Positions 1 through 7,819 of a stretch of DNA of 64,000 nt are shown here, one piece after another. Within the stretch, counting starts at the first letter, position 1. Every line of letters begins with the position of its first letter. The notes beneath the pieces are model-generated. The model worked only from the letters and a program-made list of their open reading frames with translations. It did no database searches and had not been told where the DNA came from. Both the position numbers and the translations under genes were made by a program. Source of the DNA: JACDAE01 sp963744875 (GTDB lineage Bacteria > Chloroflexota > Ktedonobacteria > Ktedonobacterales > Ktedonobacteraceae); assembly GCA_963744875.1 (NCBI GenBank), contig CAVUVQ010000034.1, positions 310,001-374,000 of the forward strand. The letters run 5' to 3'.

Positions 1-156
1 ATTATTCCACCAACGATGAATTATCAAGAAAGTGATCCGGAGTGCTTGCAGGCTGTTGTCCCTAACCAGGCGCTTGAACGCCCAGTCGAAGTTGCGATGA
101 GTAACTCGTTCGCCTTTGGGGGAAACATCGCTACTATTGTGATGAAAAGGGTATAA
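1..156 (+). CDS. Beta-ketoacyl synthase (KS alpha), C-terminal fragment
   Basis: This open frame runs in from the left edge and ends at TAA 154-156, giving the last 51 residues of a ketosynthase. It reads PPTMNY near its start and SNSFAFGGN near its end. These match the conserved thiolase-fold C-terminus of FabF/KS-alpha proteins, where NY..PDPEC and SN.FGFGG.N are typical. The active-site Cys and both His residues lie outside the window, so catalytic competence cannot be judged. The next gene starts 2 bases after the stop and encodes a chain-length factor, so this is most likely the KS-alpha partner of a type II PKS heterodimer. The family call is firm; the exact role rests on the neighbour. 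Confidence 0.85.
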   Translation: MIPPTMNYQESDPECLQAVVPNQALERPVEVAMSNSFAFGGNIATIVMKRV

Positions 157-158
157 CG

Positions 159-1451
159 ATGGCAAAATATGATGGACCTATAGTGATTACTGCACTGGGG
201 GCGGTAAGTCCCTTTGGGTTAGGAGTAGAGCCTGTCTGGTCAGCTTTACAGCAGGGCGAACGTCGAGGAACGCCAATAGAGAACATCTGGTCAACGTCTC
301 CACAAGGAGAACACCGAGAGACAGGTAGTGAGCAAGAAGGAGCTGGCAATCAGCCTCTATGGGGTATGCAAGTAGGAGATTGCCAACTGGTCAACCTGCT
401 CGGCAAGCGTGGCTTCCAGTATTTGCGTTCTGGCACGAAGTTCTTGCTGGGAGCATCGATATTGGCAATGCAAGAGGCCCGATTGGCGGAAGGAGATGCA
501 GATCCCGACGAGTTGGGGATCACTATCGGCTCTAATCTTGCGGGCTTCCAGAGCATGGTTGACTACGATTATACAGCGATAACGGAGGGCCCACACTACA
601 CCAGCCCTATGGAGGCTCCGAACACATTGGCGAATGCACCGGCCTCTCATCTCGCCATTCGTTTAAAAGCACGTGCATTGAACACAACGATTGCTTCTGG
701 ACAATGTGCAGGCCTGGACGCGCTGGGATACGCGGCGAAGACGGTGAAAGATGGGCGTGCACGGCAAATCATCGCAGGCGGCGTTGAGGAGCTAAGCCCC
801 GCAGCGCTCTGGGTCTATCTCAACTCTCAGGCATTGTCGGGTGGACGGTTGGAGGACGCTGGCCTCCCATTTAATGCAGCAAGTACAGGCTGGCTACCCG
901 GCGAAGGGGCTGCGGTGGTCGTGTTAGAACGTAAAGCGGATGCTCAGACGCGTGGCGCACGTCCTCTGGCAGAACTGGCAGGCTGGTCAAGCGCATTTGC
1001 GCCCTCACAGGCTCCAGAGAAACGTTCAACCGTCTTGGCGAGAACTGCCAAGCAGGCGTTGAGTGCGGCAGGGCTGACGGCAAATGATGTTGATGTGGTC
1101 ATTGCAGGAGCAAGTGGGCTGCGTGTACAGGATCAGGCTGAGGCGCTGGCTCTACATACCCTGTTGGCAGAAAACCCACATGCCTGTGTGGTTGGAGTCA
1201 AGGGAACACTTGGAGAGACCTATGGCGCGAGTGGTCTCTTCCAGGCTCTCGCCGCCGTATGCATTATTGAGCACGGCATTGTGCCTCCCACCGTGGGAAG
1301 TAGCCATCAGCGTTCTGCAACGCATCCGGTCAATGGTCTGCTCACAGAAGCACGTACCTGGTCTAAGAGCAAACAAGGAACGATTTTATTACTTGCGCAA
1401 GATCTTTTTGGATCGACGAGCGCTGTTGTACTACGGGGGTGCCAGGAGTGA
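159..1451 (+). CDS. Type II PKS chain-length factor (KS beta), first KS/CLF pair
   Basis: A 430-residue thiolase-fold protein that starts 2 bases after the KS stop. At the position of the KS nucleophile (three residues before the Gly-Leu-Asp turn) it has Gln182 in SGQCAGLDA. Replacement of the catalytic Cys by Gln is the hallmark of chain-length factors, which pair with KS alpha and set polyketide length. A Cys (183) sits next to this Gln but is out of register. The GEGAAVVVLE segment and a C-terminal region with KGTLGETYGASG are the usual KS-family elements. The protein should form a heterodimer with the upstream KS. The following dehydratase gene begins at its stop codon or overlaps it, so this looks like one transcript. 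Confidence 0.88.
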   Translation: MAKYDGPIVITALGAVSPFGLGVEPVWSALQQGERRGTPIENIWSTSPQGEHRETGSEQEGAGNQPLWGMQVGDCQLVNLLGKRGFQYLRSGTKFLLGASILAMQEARLAEGDADPDELGITIGSNLAGFQSMVDYDYTAITEGPHYTSPMEAPNTLANAPASHLAIRLKARALNTTIASGQCAGLDALGYAAKTVKDGRARQIIAGGVEELSPAALWVYLNSQALSGGRLEDAGLPFNAASTGWLPGEGAAVVVLERKADAQTRGARPLAELAGWSSAFAPSQAPEKRSTVLARTAKQALSAAGLTANDVDVVIAGASGLRVQDQAEALALHTLLAENPHACVVGVKGTLGETYGASGLFQALAAVCIIEHGIVPPTVGSSHQRSATHPVNGLLTEARTWSKSKQGTILLLAQDLFGSTSAVVLRGCQE

Positions 1452-1465
1452 AAGAAGAAAAAGCA

Positions 1466-1915
1466 ATGAGTGTTGTAATGGGATATAACGACGTGTGCCG
1501 CCTGCTCCCACAGGCTTACCCCTTCATTATGGTGGATGTGGTAGAAGAGTTGGATCCGGGCAAGCGTATTGTATGTCGCAAAAATGTCACCGGCAACGAG
1601 TGGATGTTCGCCGGGCATTTTCCAGACAATGCTGTCTTTCCGGGTGTTTTATTAATTGAAGGGATGGCGCAAACGGCTATATTGCTGTTGCGAGCAGACG
1701 CTTCGTTGGAGGTTCCTGAGGGTGCGACATACATGCTCGCTGGTGCAAAGACACGTTTTCTGAAACCTGTTGTGCCTGGAGATCAGCTTCACTATGTTTG
1801 TGAGCCAATCAAACTGGCCAGCATGGGAGGCATTGTTGAAGCAGAGGCATCAGTGGATGGAGAAGTTGTGGTTAAAGCTCAACTGACTTTTGCCATTCAA
1901 ACCCCTCATGAATAA
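1466..1915 (+). CDS. FabZ-like 3-hydroxyacyl-ACP dehydratase
   Basis: A 149-residue hotdog-fold protein. His51 in AGHFPD and Glu65 in PGVLLIEGMAQ match the catalytic His/Glu pair of FabZ, and the LLP..YPF segment near the N-terminus matches the family, although the usual His after LLP is Gln here. It would dehydrate a beta-hydroxyacyl-ACP to an enoyl chain. ATG 1466 is preferred. A GTG at 1439, overlapping the CLF stop, is in frame and possible. A dehydratase directly behind a KS/CLF pair is typical of highly reducing or polyene type II systems, or of alkyl starter-unit synthesis, rather than of plain aromatic polyketides. Confidence 0.88.
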   Translation: MSVVMGYNDVCRLLPQAYPFIMVDVVEELDPGKRIVCRKNVTGNEWMFAGHFPDNAVFPGVLLIEGMAQTAILLLRADASLEVPEGATYMLAGAKTRFLKPVVPGDQLHYVCEPIKLASMGGIVEAEASVDGEVVVKAQLTFAIQTPHE

Positions 1916-2000
1916 TGATTACCAGCCTTTAAAGCGGGAATTTTGCTCTTACGAGCGAGATTTCCGCTTCAAAGATGTTGGATAAAGGAGAAAACAGCAT

Positions 2001-2439
2001 ATGAACCAGCGTAATGGCCTTTTCTGGGATGTCATCGAAGGGCGTGCCTCAGGTCCACCGGCAGCCGAATTGTTGGGATGGGAGCTTCTGGACATCGACC
2101 CTGACCACGGAACAATCAAGCTCAAGTTCCAGGCCAGACCAGAATTTCGTCAATCCCATTGGGGTCATTCAGGGAGGATTTCTGACCGCCATGCTCGATG
2201 AAGCGCTGGGTGGGGCAATCGCAGCCATGCTCGGGCCGGATAGATTTGCGCCAACAGTCGAGTTGAAGGTGAACTTTATCCGTTCTGCCCAGGTCGGACC
2301 GCTCATAGCTGAGGCGCGGGTGATTCACCAGGGGATATCGGTAATCTTCTTACAGGGTGAATTGCGTACGATTGAAGGTCGTCTTATCGCAACAGGATCG
2401 GCAACGGCCCAGATTCAAACGATAAGGCGAGCCAGCTAA
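2001..2439 (+). CDS. PaaI-family acyl-CoA/ACP thioesterase, frameshifted
   Basis: Two overlapping frames together make one hotdog thioesterase. The first gives the N-terminus through ARPEF, starting at ATG 2001 behind a good AAAGGAG site. The second gives NPIGVIQGGFLTAMLDEALGG and the rest through a stop at 2439. The N-P-x-G-x-x-x-G-G motif and the Asp/Glu that follow are the PaaI active-site signature. Removing one T from the TTT at 2145-2147 joins the frames as ...EFVNPIG.... Both halves are well conserved, so a sequencing error is more likely than decay. The enzyme would release or edit acyl chains in the polyketide pathway. Confidence 0.8.
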
Positions 2440-2454
2440 AGAATGAGGTACTTC

Positions 2455-3309
2455 ATGACGGAAATAACCACAACGAGTGATATTGAACAACAGGTTGAGC
2501 ACGGATACGCCGACAACAATGGCGTGAAAATTCATTACACCAGCCTGGGAACAGGGCCGCTGATCGTGATGATACACGGCTTCCCCGATTTCTGGTATAC
2601 CTGGCGACATCAAATGCTGGAACTCTCGAAGCACTATCAGACGGTGGCAATTGACCTGCGCGGCTATAATTTGAGCGATAAACCGGCAGGCGGTGAAAAC
2701 TATACAATGCGTTATCTGCTGGGAGACGTGGCGACCGTTATCCGGCAAAGCGGACAAAGACGCGCCATCGTTATCGGACACGACTGGGGTGGCGCAATCT
2801 CCTGGCAACTGGCAATGCGTCTCCCCGTGCTTGTAAGCAAACTTGTTATACTCAATCTGCCCCATCCACGCACGCTGACCCGTGAGCTGGCACACAATCC
2901 ACAACAACAGGCAAACACCCAATATGTGCGCAACTTCCAACAAGAGGGTTCACATTTGCATCTAACGGCTGAAAAATTGAGCGAGTGGGTAAAAGATCCG
3001 CAGGCACAGACACGGTATAGAGAAGCCTTTCAGCGCTCAGACTTTGAGGCAATGTTGCATTATTACAAACAGAACTATCCTCGTGAACCCTATCAGGAGG
3101 ATCTCTCGCCAATGAATAAGGTAAAAGCGCCCGTCCTACAGATCCATGGCCTGCAAGACCAGGCGCTTTTACCTGATGGCCTGAACGGAACCTGGGAATG
3201 GATTGAGCATGACTACACGCTAGTAACAATTCCTGATGCAGGCCACTTTGTGCAGCAGGACGCATCCGATCTGGTGACACGCACGATATATAGTTGGTTA
3301 ACAAGATAG
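2455..3309 (+). CDS. Alpha/beta hydrolase, epoxide-hydrolase-like
   Basis: A protein of about 284 residues with the alpha/beta hydrolase fold. HGFPDFWYTWR (from residue 41) is the oxyanion-hole motif, and Asp110 in GHDWGG is the nucleophile typical of epoxide hydrolases and haloalkane dehalogenases rather than Ser esterases. A C-terminal DAGHFVQQD carries the catalytic His. ATG 2455 is chosen because TGAGGT lies 6 bases upstream; an in-frame ATG at 2443 overlaps that site. It is the last + strand gene of the first KS/CLF group. It may open an epoxide or act as a hydrolase during tailoring; the substrate is unknown. Confidence 0.85.
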   Translation: MTEITTTSDIEQQVEHGYADNNGVKIHYTSLGTGPLIVMIHGFPDFWYTWRHQMLELSKHYQTVAIDLRGYNLSDKPAGGENYTMRYLLGDVATVIRQSGQRRAIVIGHDWGGAISWQLAMRLPVLVSKLVILNLPHPRTLTRELAHNPQQQANTQYVRNFQQEGSHLHLTAEKLSEWVKDPQAQTRYREAFQRSDFEAMLHYYKQNYPREPYQEDLSPMNKVKAPVLQIHGLQDQALLPDGLNGTWEWIEHDYTLVTIPDAGHFVQQDASDLVTRTIYSWLTR

Positions 3310-3398
3310 CGCACTCACACGGACTTGTAAACGGCGTCCCTACACCATCGGAAATGGGTGCAATGAACCTTGACAGAGTACTACACAGCGGGTGAAAA

Positions 3399-3455
3399 CT
3401 ATTTTGTGGGAGTTGGGAAGCGGTCCGAGGCCGCTTCCCAACTCCCACAAAATAG
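3399..3455. repeat. Perfect 25-bp inverted repeat (hairpin)
   Basis: Arms 3399-3423 and 3431-3455 are exact reverse complements around a 7-base loop. The stem is GC-rich near the loop and AT-rich at the base (CTATTTTGTGGG at the outer end). It lies between convergent genes, so it could serve as a bidirectional terminator, although neither side carries a long T run. A stem this long and perfect also fits a palindromic mobile or REP-like unit. Confidence 0.85.
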
Positions 3456-3515
3456 GTGCGAAGCGCCAAAGGCGCTGAGGAGTCCTGGAAAAGAGGTTCG
3501 CCATCGATATCGTAA

Positions 3516-4034
3516 TCAATACACGGGATTAGCAGGTGATGGTACAGCAGGCTCGCCTTCTCCTCCGAGACGGCGGCGGGCGGTCTCAAGGCGTCCAACG
3601 GCGGCGACATGTTTTGAGGCAGCGGCCAGGCCGATGACAGGCATATTGTCATACACCACTTCATAGTGATCGGCACCGATGAGAAAGGTTTCATACCAGA
3701 TGCCAACGCCCCCATTTGCCCCACCCGCCTTACGATAGCGGCGCCATAATTCCAAATATGGATTATCTTCACTCCGTGCAAACTGCTCCAGCTCCTCAAA
3801 CGAGCGCCAATATTGGACAATTCCTAAGCCAGCAGACAAATAGTAAATCGAGAAGCTTCCGATAATCCCCGGTGTGCGTAATCGCAGAAGCGCACGTAGA
3901 GCTGGCACAATCGCAATGAGCACCGGAATCCAGCGCCAGAACAAGAAGATGCGGGTGATATGTATGCCAAGCCTGAAAACAACAAATGGTCCGTCTATTT
4001 GTGCGGTGAACCGCCCTGGAATCACTTCAGCCAT
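3516..4034 (-). CDS. DUF4188 family protein (copy 1)
   Basis: A 172-residue protein that begins with PGRFTAQIDGPFVVFRLGI and has the family core IVQYWRSFEELEQFARS, followed by GVGIWYETF and VYDNMP. It matches DUF4188, a family of unknown function related to the dimeric alpha-beta barrel (ABM-like) fold. A paralogue with the same motifs lies at 5793-6287. The gene sits apart from its neighbours, convergent to the hydrolase and divergent from the antiporter. Proteins of this fold often act on polyketide intermediates, but no function can be assigned from sequence. Confidence 0.82.
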   Translation of the reverse strand: MAEVIPGRFTAQIDGPFVVFRLGIHITRIFLFWRWIPVLIAIVPALRALLRLRTPGIIGSFSIYYLSAGLGIVQYWRSFEELEQFARSEDNPYLELWRRYRKAGGANGGVGIWYETFLIGADHYEVVYDNMPVIGLAAASKHVAAVGRLETARRRLGGEGEPAVPSPANPVY

Positions 4035-4228
4035 ACCTTATTATGCCTCCTTTTTTAGGGTAACAGCTCCTCTTAGACTTCCGTATAAAGTATCTCCCCA
4101 CCATTCACCTTTTGCTTACCAAGCGAGTTATCAACTGGTATCTCAGAAGTATAGAATAAGAGGATAAATTGGGCATTTTTTCCTTCGGGGCAGTGAAAGG
4201 TACTTCTGAAGCAAATAAGGGGATGCAT

Positions 4229-5506
4229 ATGCTTACAGGGCAAATACTACTTCAGCTTATCGTTATTCTGATCATTGTGCAGGTGGCTGGCTATCTTTGC
4301 ACACGCATTGGTCAACAATGGGTAATTGGCGAAATTCTGGCCGGGCTGGTGCTAGGTCCTTCTCTGCTAGGAATTATTCTTCCTGGTGTCAAGGGCTTCA
4401 TTTTTCCAGCATCGAGCCTTCCAGCGTTACAAACACTGGGCGACATTGGTCTTGTGCTCTACATGTTTTCGCTGGGAGCACGCCTGGATACCCATCTCCT
4501 GCTCCGTCAGAGTCGAACAGCAGTCGTTACATCGATTAGCGGCATCCTGTTGCCATTGCTGCTAGGTGCTGGCTTCGCGTTCTTTCTTTTTCACAGTCTC
4601 GCCGGCTCTCATGCGACACAGATCTCGTTCATGCTCCTGGTCGGTACGGCGATGGCGATCACGGCATTCCCCGTGTTGGCGCGTATTTTGACCGAGAAAC
4701 AGATGCTGGGCACGAAAATAGGCACACTGGCACTGACCTGTGCTGCCGTGGACGACATTATTGCCTGGTGTCTACTCGCGCTGGTAATCGCCGTTGTCCA
4801 TGCTCAAGGTTTGCCATCGGTCGCCTTGACCATCGGATTAACCCTGCTATTTATCATTGGCATGTTGACCGTAGTACGTCCTTTGCTTGCCTATGCTGAC
4901 CGTCATATCTCCTCAAAACAGCTTCTGACCGTCATCAGTATCGTCCTTTTGCTAAGTTCGGCGTACATGACGAATGCCATCGGTATTCATCCTGTCTTTG
5001 GTGCATTTCTGATGGGGATCATCCTGCCGCGCAAGGTTCTCTTTGTGGAGCTCACACGCGATATTGATCGCATCAATGTGGTGCTTTTCCTGCCACTCTA
5101 CTTCGTCTATAGCGGTCTGCATACGCAGATTGGCCTGATTAGCACTCCCTGGCTATGGCTTATCTGTTTGCTTATTCTGATGATTGCTTGCGGGGGCAAG
5201 ATCTTTGGCGGTACATTCGCTGTGCGCTTCACAGGTAAGTCCTGGCACGATGCTTTCAGCCTGGGTATCCTGATGAATACACGAGGACTGGTCGAGTTGA
5301 TCGTTCTTAACATCGGGCTCCAGCTGGGTGTCCTCTCACCCACTATCTTCGCTATGCTGGTGATTATGGCTCTGGTCACGACGATGATGGCTTCACCATT
5401 GTTAAACTTGCTGGGCTATAAACAAAAGGCTTCGCAAGTGACAGACGACAATAATCAGGACCAGGATATTGTTCCTCTGCAGGAACAGGTTTCGCGACAG
5501 GACTGA
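4229..5506 (+). CDS. Cation/proton antiporter, CPA2 (KefB/NapA-like) family
   Basis: An integral membrane protein of about 425 residues with roughly a dozen hydrophobic segments. IGEILAGLVLGPSLLG near the N-terminus and LCAAVDDIIAWCLLA-like text mid-protein (AVDDIIAW) are CPA2 signatures; the Asp-Asp pair is the ion-binding site of electrogenic antiporters. MNTRGLVELIVLNIG later in the protein is also typical. No RCK/TrkA-N domain follows, so it is a membrane-only form. ATG 4229 has AAGGGG 8 bases upstream and is preferred over upstream in-frame starts. It may serve ion homeostasis, or export in the cluster; its link to the polyketide is not shown. Confidence 0.85.
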   Translation: MLTGQILLQLIVILIIVQVAGYLCTRIGQQWVIGEILAGLVLGPSLLGIILPGVKGFIFPASSLPALQTLGDIGLVLYMFSLGARLDTHLLLRQSRTAVVTSISGILLPLLLGAGFAFFLFHSLAGSHATQISFMLLVGTAMAITAFPVLARILTEKQMLGTKIGTLALTCAAVDDIIAWCLLALVIAVVHAQGLPSVALTIGLTLLFIIGMLTVVRPLLAYADRHISSKQLLTVISIVLLLSSAYMTNAIGIHPVFGAFLMGIILPRKVLFVELTRDIDRINVVLFLPLYFVYSGLHTQIGLISTPWLWLICLLILMIACGGKIFGGTFAVRFTGKSWHDAFSLGILMNTRGLVELIVLNIGLQLGVLSPTIFAMLVIMALVTTMMASPLLNLLGYKQKASQVTDDNNQDQDIVPLQEQVSRQD

Positions 5507-5602
5507 TGTAGGAAGAGAGGGGCATTACCTTGCGTGCACTCTTGTGGCCGGACGACGCGATTCTTCGGCACACGGGGCACGCACAACACTGTGGTAGGCT
5601 TA

Positions 5603-5689
5603 CCCGGCTGGCTCGGGCCCGGTTTCCCCTTTGCACCATCGATGGGGAAAGGTGTGTTAGATGTGGGAGCTGAGCCCGAGCCAGCCGGG
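5603..5689. repeat. Nested palindromic element
   Basis: Outer arms 5603-5618 and 5674-5689 (CCCGGCTGGCTCGGGC and its complement) are exact 16-base inverted repeats. Inside lie a second pair, TTTCCCC/GGGGAAA, and the palindrome CCATCGATGG. The element fills the gap between the convergent antiporter and DUF4188 copy 2 genes. It may act as a terminator, but the nested structure resembles a REP/BIME-type or MITE-derived unit. Confidence 0.75.
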
Positions 5690-5792
5690 CATGAAACGAT
5701 CAGCCCCACCCTCAACACACAATTGAGTATCAACGGATGAGGCCAACTCGGGATTTTGTTGGAGTCAATATTACAGGAGAATGCCCCTGCCC

Positions 5793-6287
5793 CTACTCAT
5801 CCTCTTCCCCAAGGCGGAGGCGTGGTGCTACGCGGAGTTCGCCAGGAGGGACAGGCTTCGTTGCAGCGGATAAGCCGAAGAGAGGCATGTTATCATACAT
5901 TACCTCGTGGCAACCGGGTTTTACGAGAAACGCCTCATGCCAGAGGCCAACACTCCCATTCGCACCAATTGCTTTATTATACCAACGCCACGCCTTGAGA
6001 TGGGGATGACTCTTGCTACGCGCGAATCGCTCCAGATCCTCAAACGAACGCCAGTATTGAATTAAGCCTACACCAGGCCAGAAAAAGGTAGCCTGGCCCC
6101 CCAGAAAGCCAGCTGCACGATGGAGAACCAGCGTATATAACATTGGCAACGATGATAGAAACGCCGGAATCCATTTCCAAAATAAGAGGAGGCGATTGAC
6201 ACGTATGCCAAGTATAAGCACAATAAAAGGCTCCTCTATTTGTGCCGATATCTGTGCCGTAAAGCGTCCCCGAAAAATTTTAGCCAT
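5793..6287 (-). CDS. DUF4188 family protein (copy 2)
   Basis: A 164-residue protein with the same order of motifs as copy 1: RGRFTAQI, LIQYWRSFEDLERFARS, GVGLWHEAF-like text and MYDNMP. ATG 6287 is preferred to an upstream in-frame start at 6326 because GGGAGA precedes it and it leaves a 20-base gap after the aldehyde dehydrogenase stop. It is the last gene of the minus-strand operon glycosyltransferase, FAD hydroxylase, aldehyde dehydrogenase, DUF4188. That operonic position supports a role in tailoring, possibly as a cyclase-like or monooxygenase-like ABM-fold protein, but this is inference. Confidence 0.83.
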   Translation of the reverse strand: MAKIFRGRFTAQISAQIEEPFIVLILGIRVNRLLLFWKWIPAFLSSLPMLYTLVLHRAAGFLGGQATFFWPGVGLIQYWRSFEDLERFARSKSHPHLKAWRWYNKAIGANGSVGLWHEAFLVKPGCHEVMYDNMPLFGLSAATKPVPPGELRVAPRLRLGEEDE

Positions 6288-6307
6288 GCTCGCATCTCCC
6301 AATTTCC

Positions 6308-7801
6308 TTAACGTAAATTCACCCACACTGTTTTGATCTGCGTATAAGCGTCCAATACTGCATGCCCCATCTCGCGTCCATATCCACTCTGCTTATATCC
6401 TCCAAATGGAGCAGCTGCATCAAATACATTATACGTATTAGCCCATATCACGCCAGCTTTAAGCATTTCCGCTACCTTATGGACCTTTTTCACATCACTT
6501 GTCCAGACACCCGCCGCTAATCCATAGATCGACTTATTAGCGCGAGTCACAACCTCTCGCACGTCTTCAAACGGCTGCACGACAACCACTGGCCCAAAAA
6601 TTTCTTCGCGGGCGATGACCATTTCGTCACTGGCGCGCTCAAATACGGTAGGCTGCATAAAGTAGCCCGGTAACTGCTCAGGATCAGGCCGCGCACCACC
6701 AGTTGTAACTATCGCTCCCTCACGTTTGCCGATCTCGATATATCCCAACACGCGCTCCAATTGCTCCTGTGAGACCAGTGGGCCTAATTCAGTCGTTGGA
6801 TCAATGCCTGCACCTTGCTTCATCTTGCTAGCCGCTTCGCTCAATCCGTTCACCACCTGATCATAGACTGATGTATGGACAAAGAGACGACTTCCCGCCG
6901 TACAGACCTGCCCCTGATTGAAGAAGATGGCACGCAACGCCCCTTGAATTGCCGATGGCAGGTCAGCATCAGGGAAGATGATATTGGGAGACTTACCGCC
7001 CAACTCCAACGTCACCTTCTTTAGGTTGTCCGCGCTAGATCGCAAAATCTTCTTCCCCACCTCGGTTGAGCCGGTAAAGGCAATCTTATCAACGTCTGGA
7101 TGCTCAACCAGAGACGCACCTGCTGTACTTCCAAAGCCCGGCACGATATTGACTACACCAGCGGGAAAGCCTGCCTCACAGATCAGTTCACCCAGGCGCA
7201 GAGCGGTGAGCGGCGTTTGTTCGGCTGGCTTAAGAATCACAGTATTGCCACATGCGAGGGCTGGTGCTAACTTCCAGGCCGCCATCTGGAGCGGGAAGTT
7301 CCAGGGAATAATCTGCCCAACCACACCCAATGGTTCACGCAGCGTATACGTAAGCATGTTGGGAATAGATACCGGAATAGTATTGCCCTCTAGCTTGGAG
7401 GCCCAACCCGCAAAGTAACGGAAATGATCGGTCGCCTGCGGCACATCAATGGTGCGAGAATATCTGATTGGCTTGCCATTGTCCAGCGTCTCCAACAGGG
7501 CCAGTTCATCGGCGTTGCGTTCAATCAGATCTGCCAGCTTCCACAGCAACTGTCCACGGTGTGAGGATGTCATTTTGGACCAGGCACCACGCTCAAACGC
7601 GTTGCGTGCAGCGACGACCGCCCGGTTAATATCCTCACGGTCACCCTCAGCCACCTGCGCCAGTACCTTACCACTGGCCGGATTGAAAACAGTAAAGGTT
7701 TTGCTACTTGCCGACTCTACCCACTGCCCTTTTATAAGCATCTTTATTGGCTGCTGTCGTAAAAAGATACTCTGTGTGCTATCTGTTGCTGTCGCCGACA
7801 T
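6308..7801 (-). CDS. NAD(P)-dependent aldehyde dehydrogenase
   Basis: A 497-residue ALDH of the class 1/2 or betaine-aldehyde type. IPWNFP contains the oxyanion Asn168, LELGGKSP contains the general base Glu266, and NQGQVCTAGS contains the nucleophile Cys300. FTGSTEVGK marks the cofactor pocket. Length and motif spacing match intact family members. It oxidises an aldehyde to an acid with NAD(P)+. It starts 18 bases after the FAD monooxygenase stop and is followed after 20 bases by DUF4188, so it is operonic. In this cluster it could oxidise an aldehyde formed during tailoring or starter-unit supply; the substrate cannot be read from sequence. Confidence 0.92.
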   Translation of the reverse strand: MSATATDSTQSIFLRQQPIKMLIKGQWVESASSKTFTVFNPASGKVLAQVAEGDREDINRAVVAARNAFERGAWSKMTSSHRGQLLWKLADLIERNADELALLETLDNGKPIRYSRTIDVPQATDHFRYFAGWASKLEGNTIPVSIPNMLTYTLREPLGVVGQIIPWNFPLQMAAWKLAPALACGNTVILKPAEQTPLTALRLGELICEAGFPAGVVNIVPGFGSTAGASLVEHPDVDKIAFTGSTEVGKKILRSSADNLKKVTLELGGKSPNIIFPDADLPSAIQGALRAIFFNQGQVCTAGSRLFVHTSVYDQVVNGLSEAASKMKQGAGIDPTTELGPLVSQEQLERVLGYIEIGKREGAIVTTGGARPDPEQLPGYFMQPTVFERASDEMVIAREEIFGPVVVVQPFEDVREVVTRANKSIYGLAAGVWTSDVKKVHKVAEMLKAGVIWANTYNVFDAAAPFGGYKQSGYGREMGHAVLDAYTQIKTVWVNLR

Positions 7802-7819
7802 TGGCGTGCATGCTCCTCT

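Noticed and set aside
3370..3666. A 98-codon + strand open frame through the hairpin
   Set aside because: Its sequence is made by the inverted repeat and by antisense of the DUF4188 gene; no start site supports it.
2852..3820. A 322-codon minus-strand open frame across the hydrolase end and the hairpin
   Set aside because: It overlaps two well-supported genes, crosses the perfect hairpin and shows no recognisable domain.
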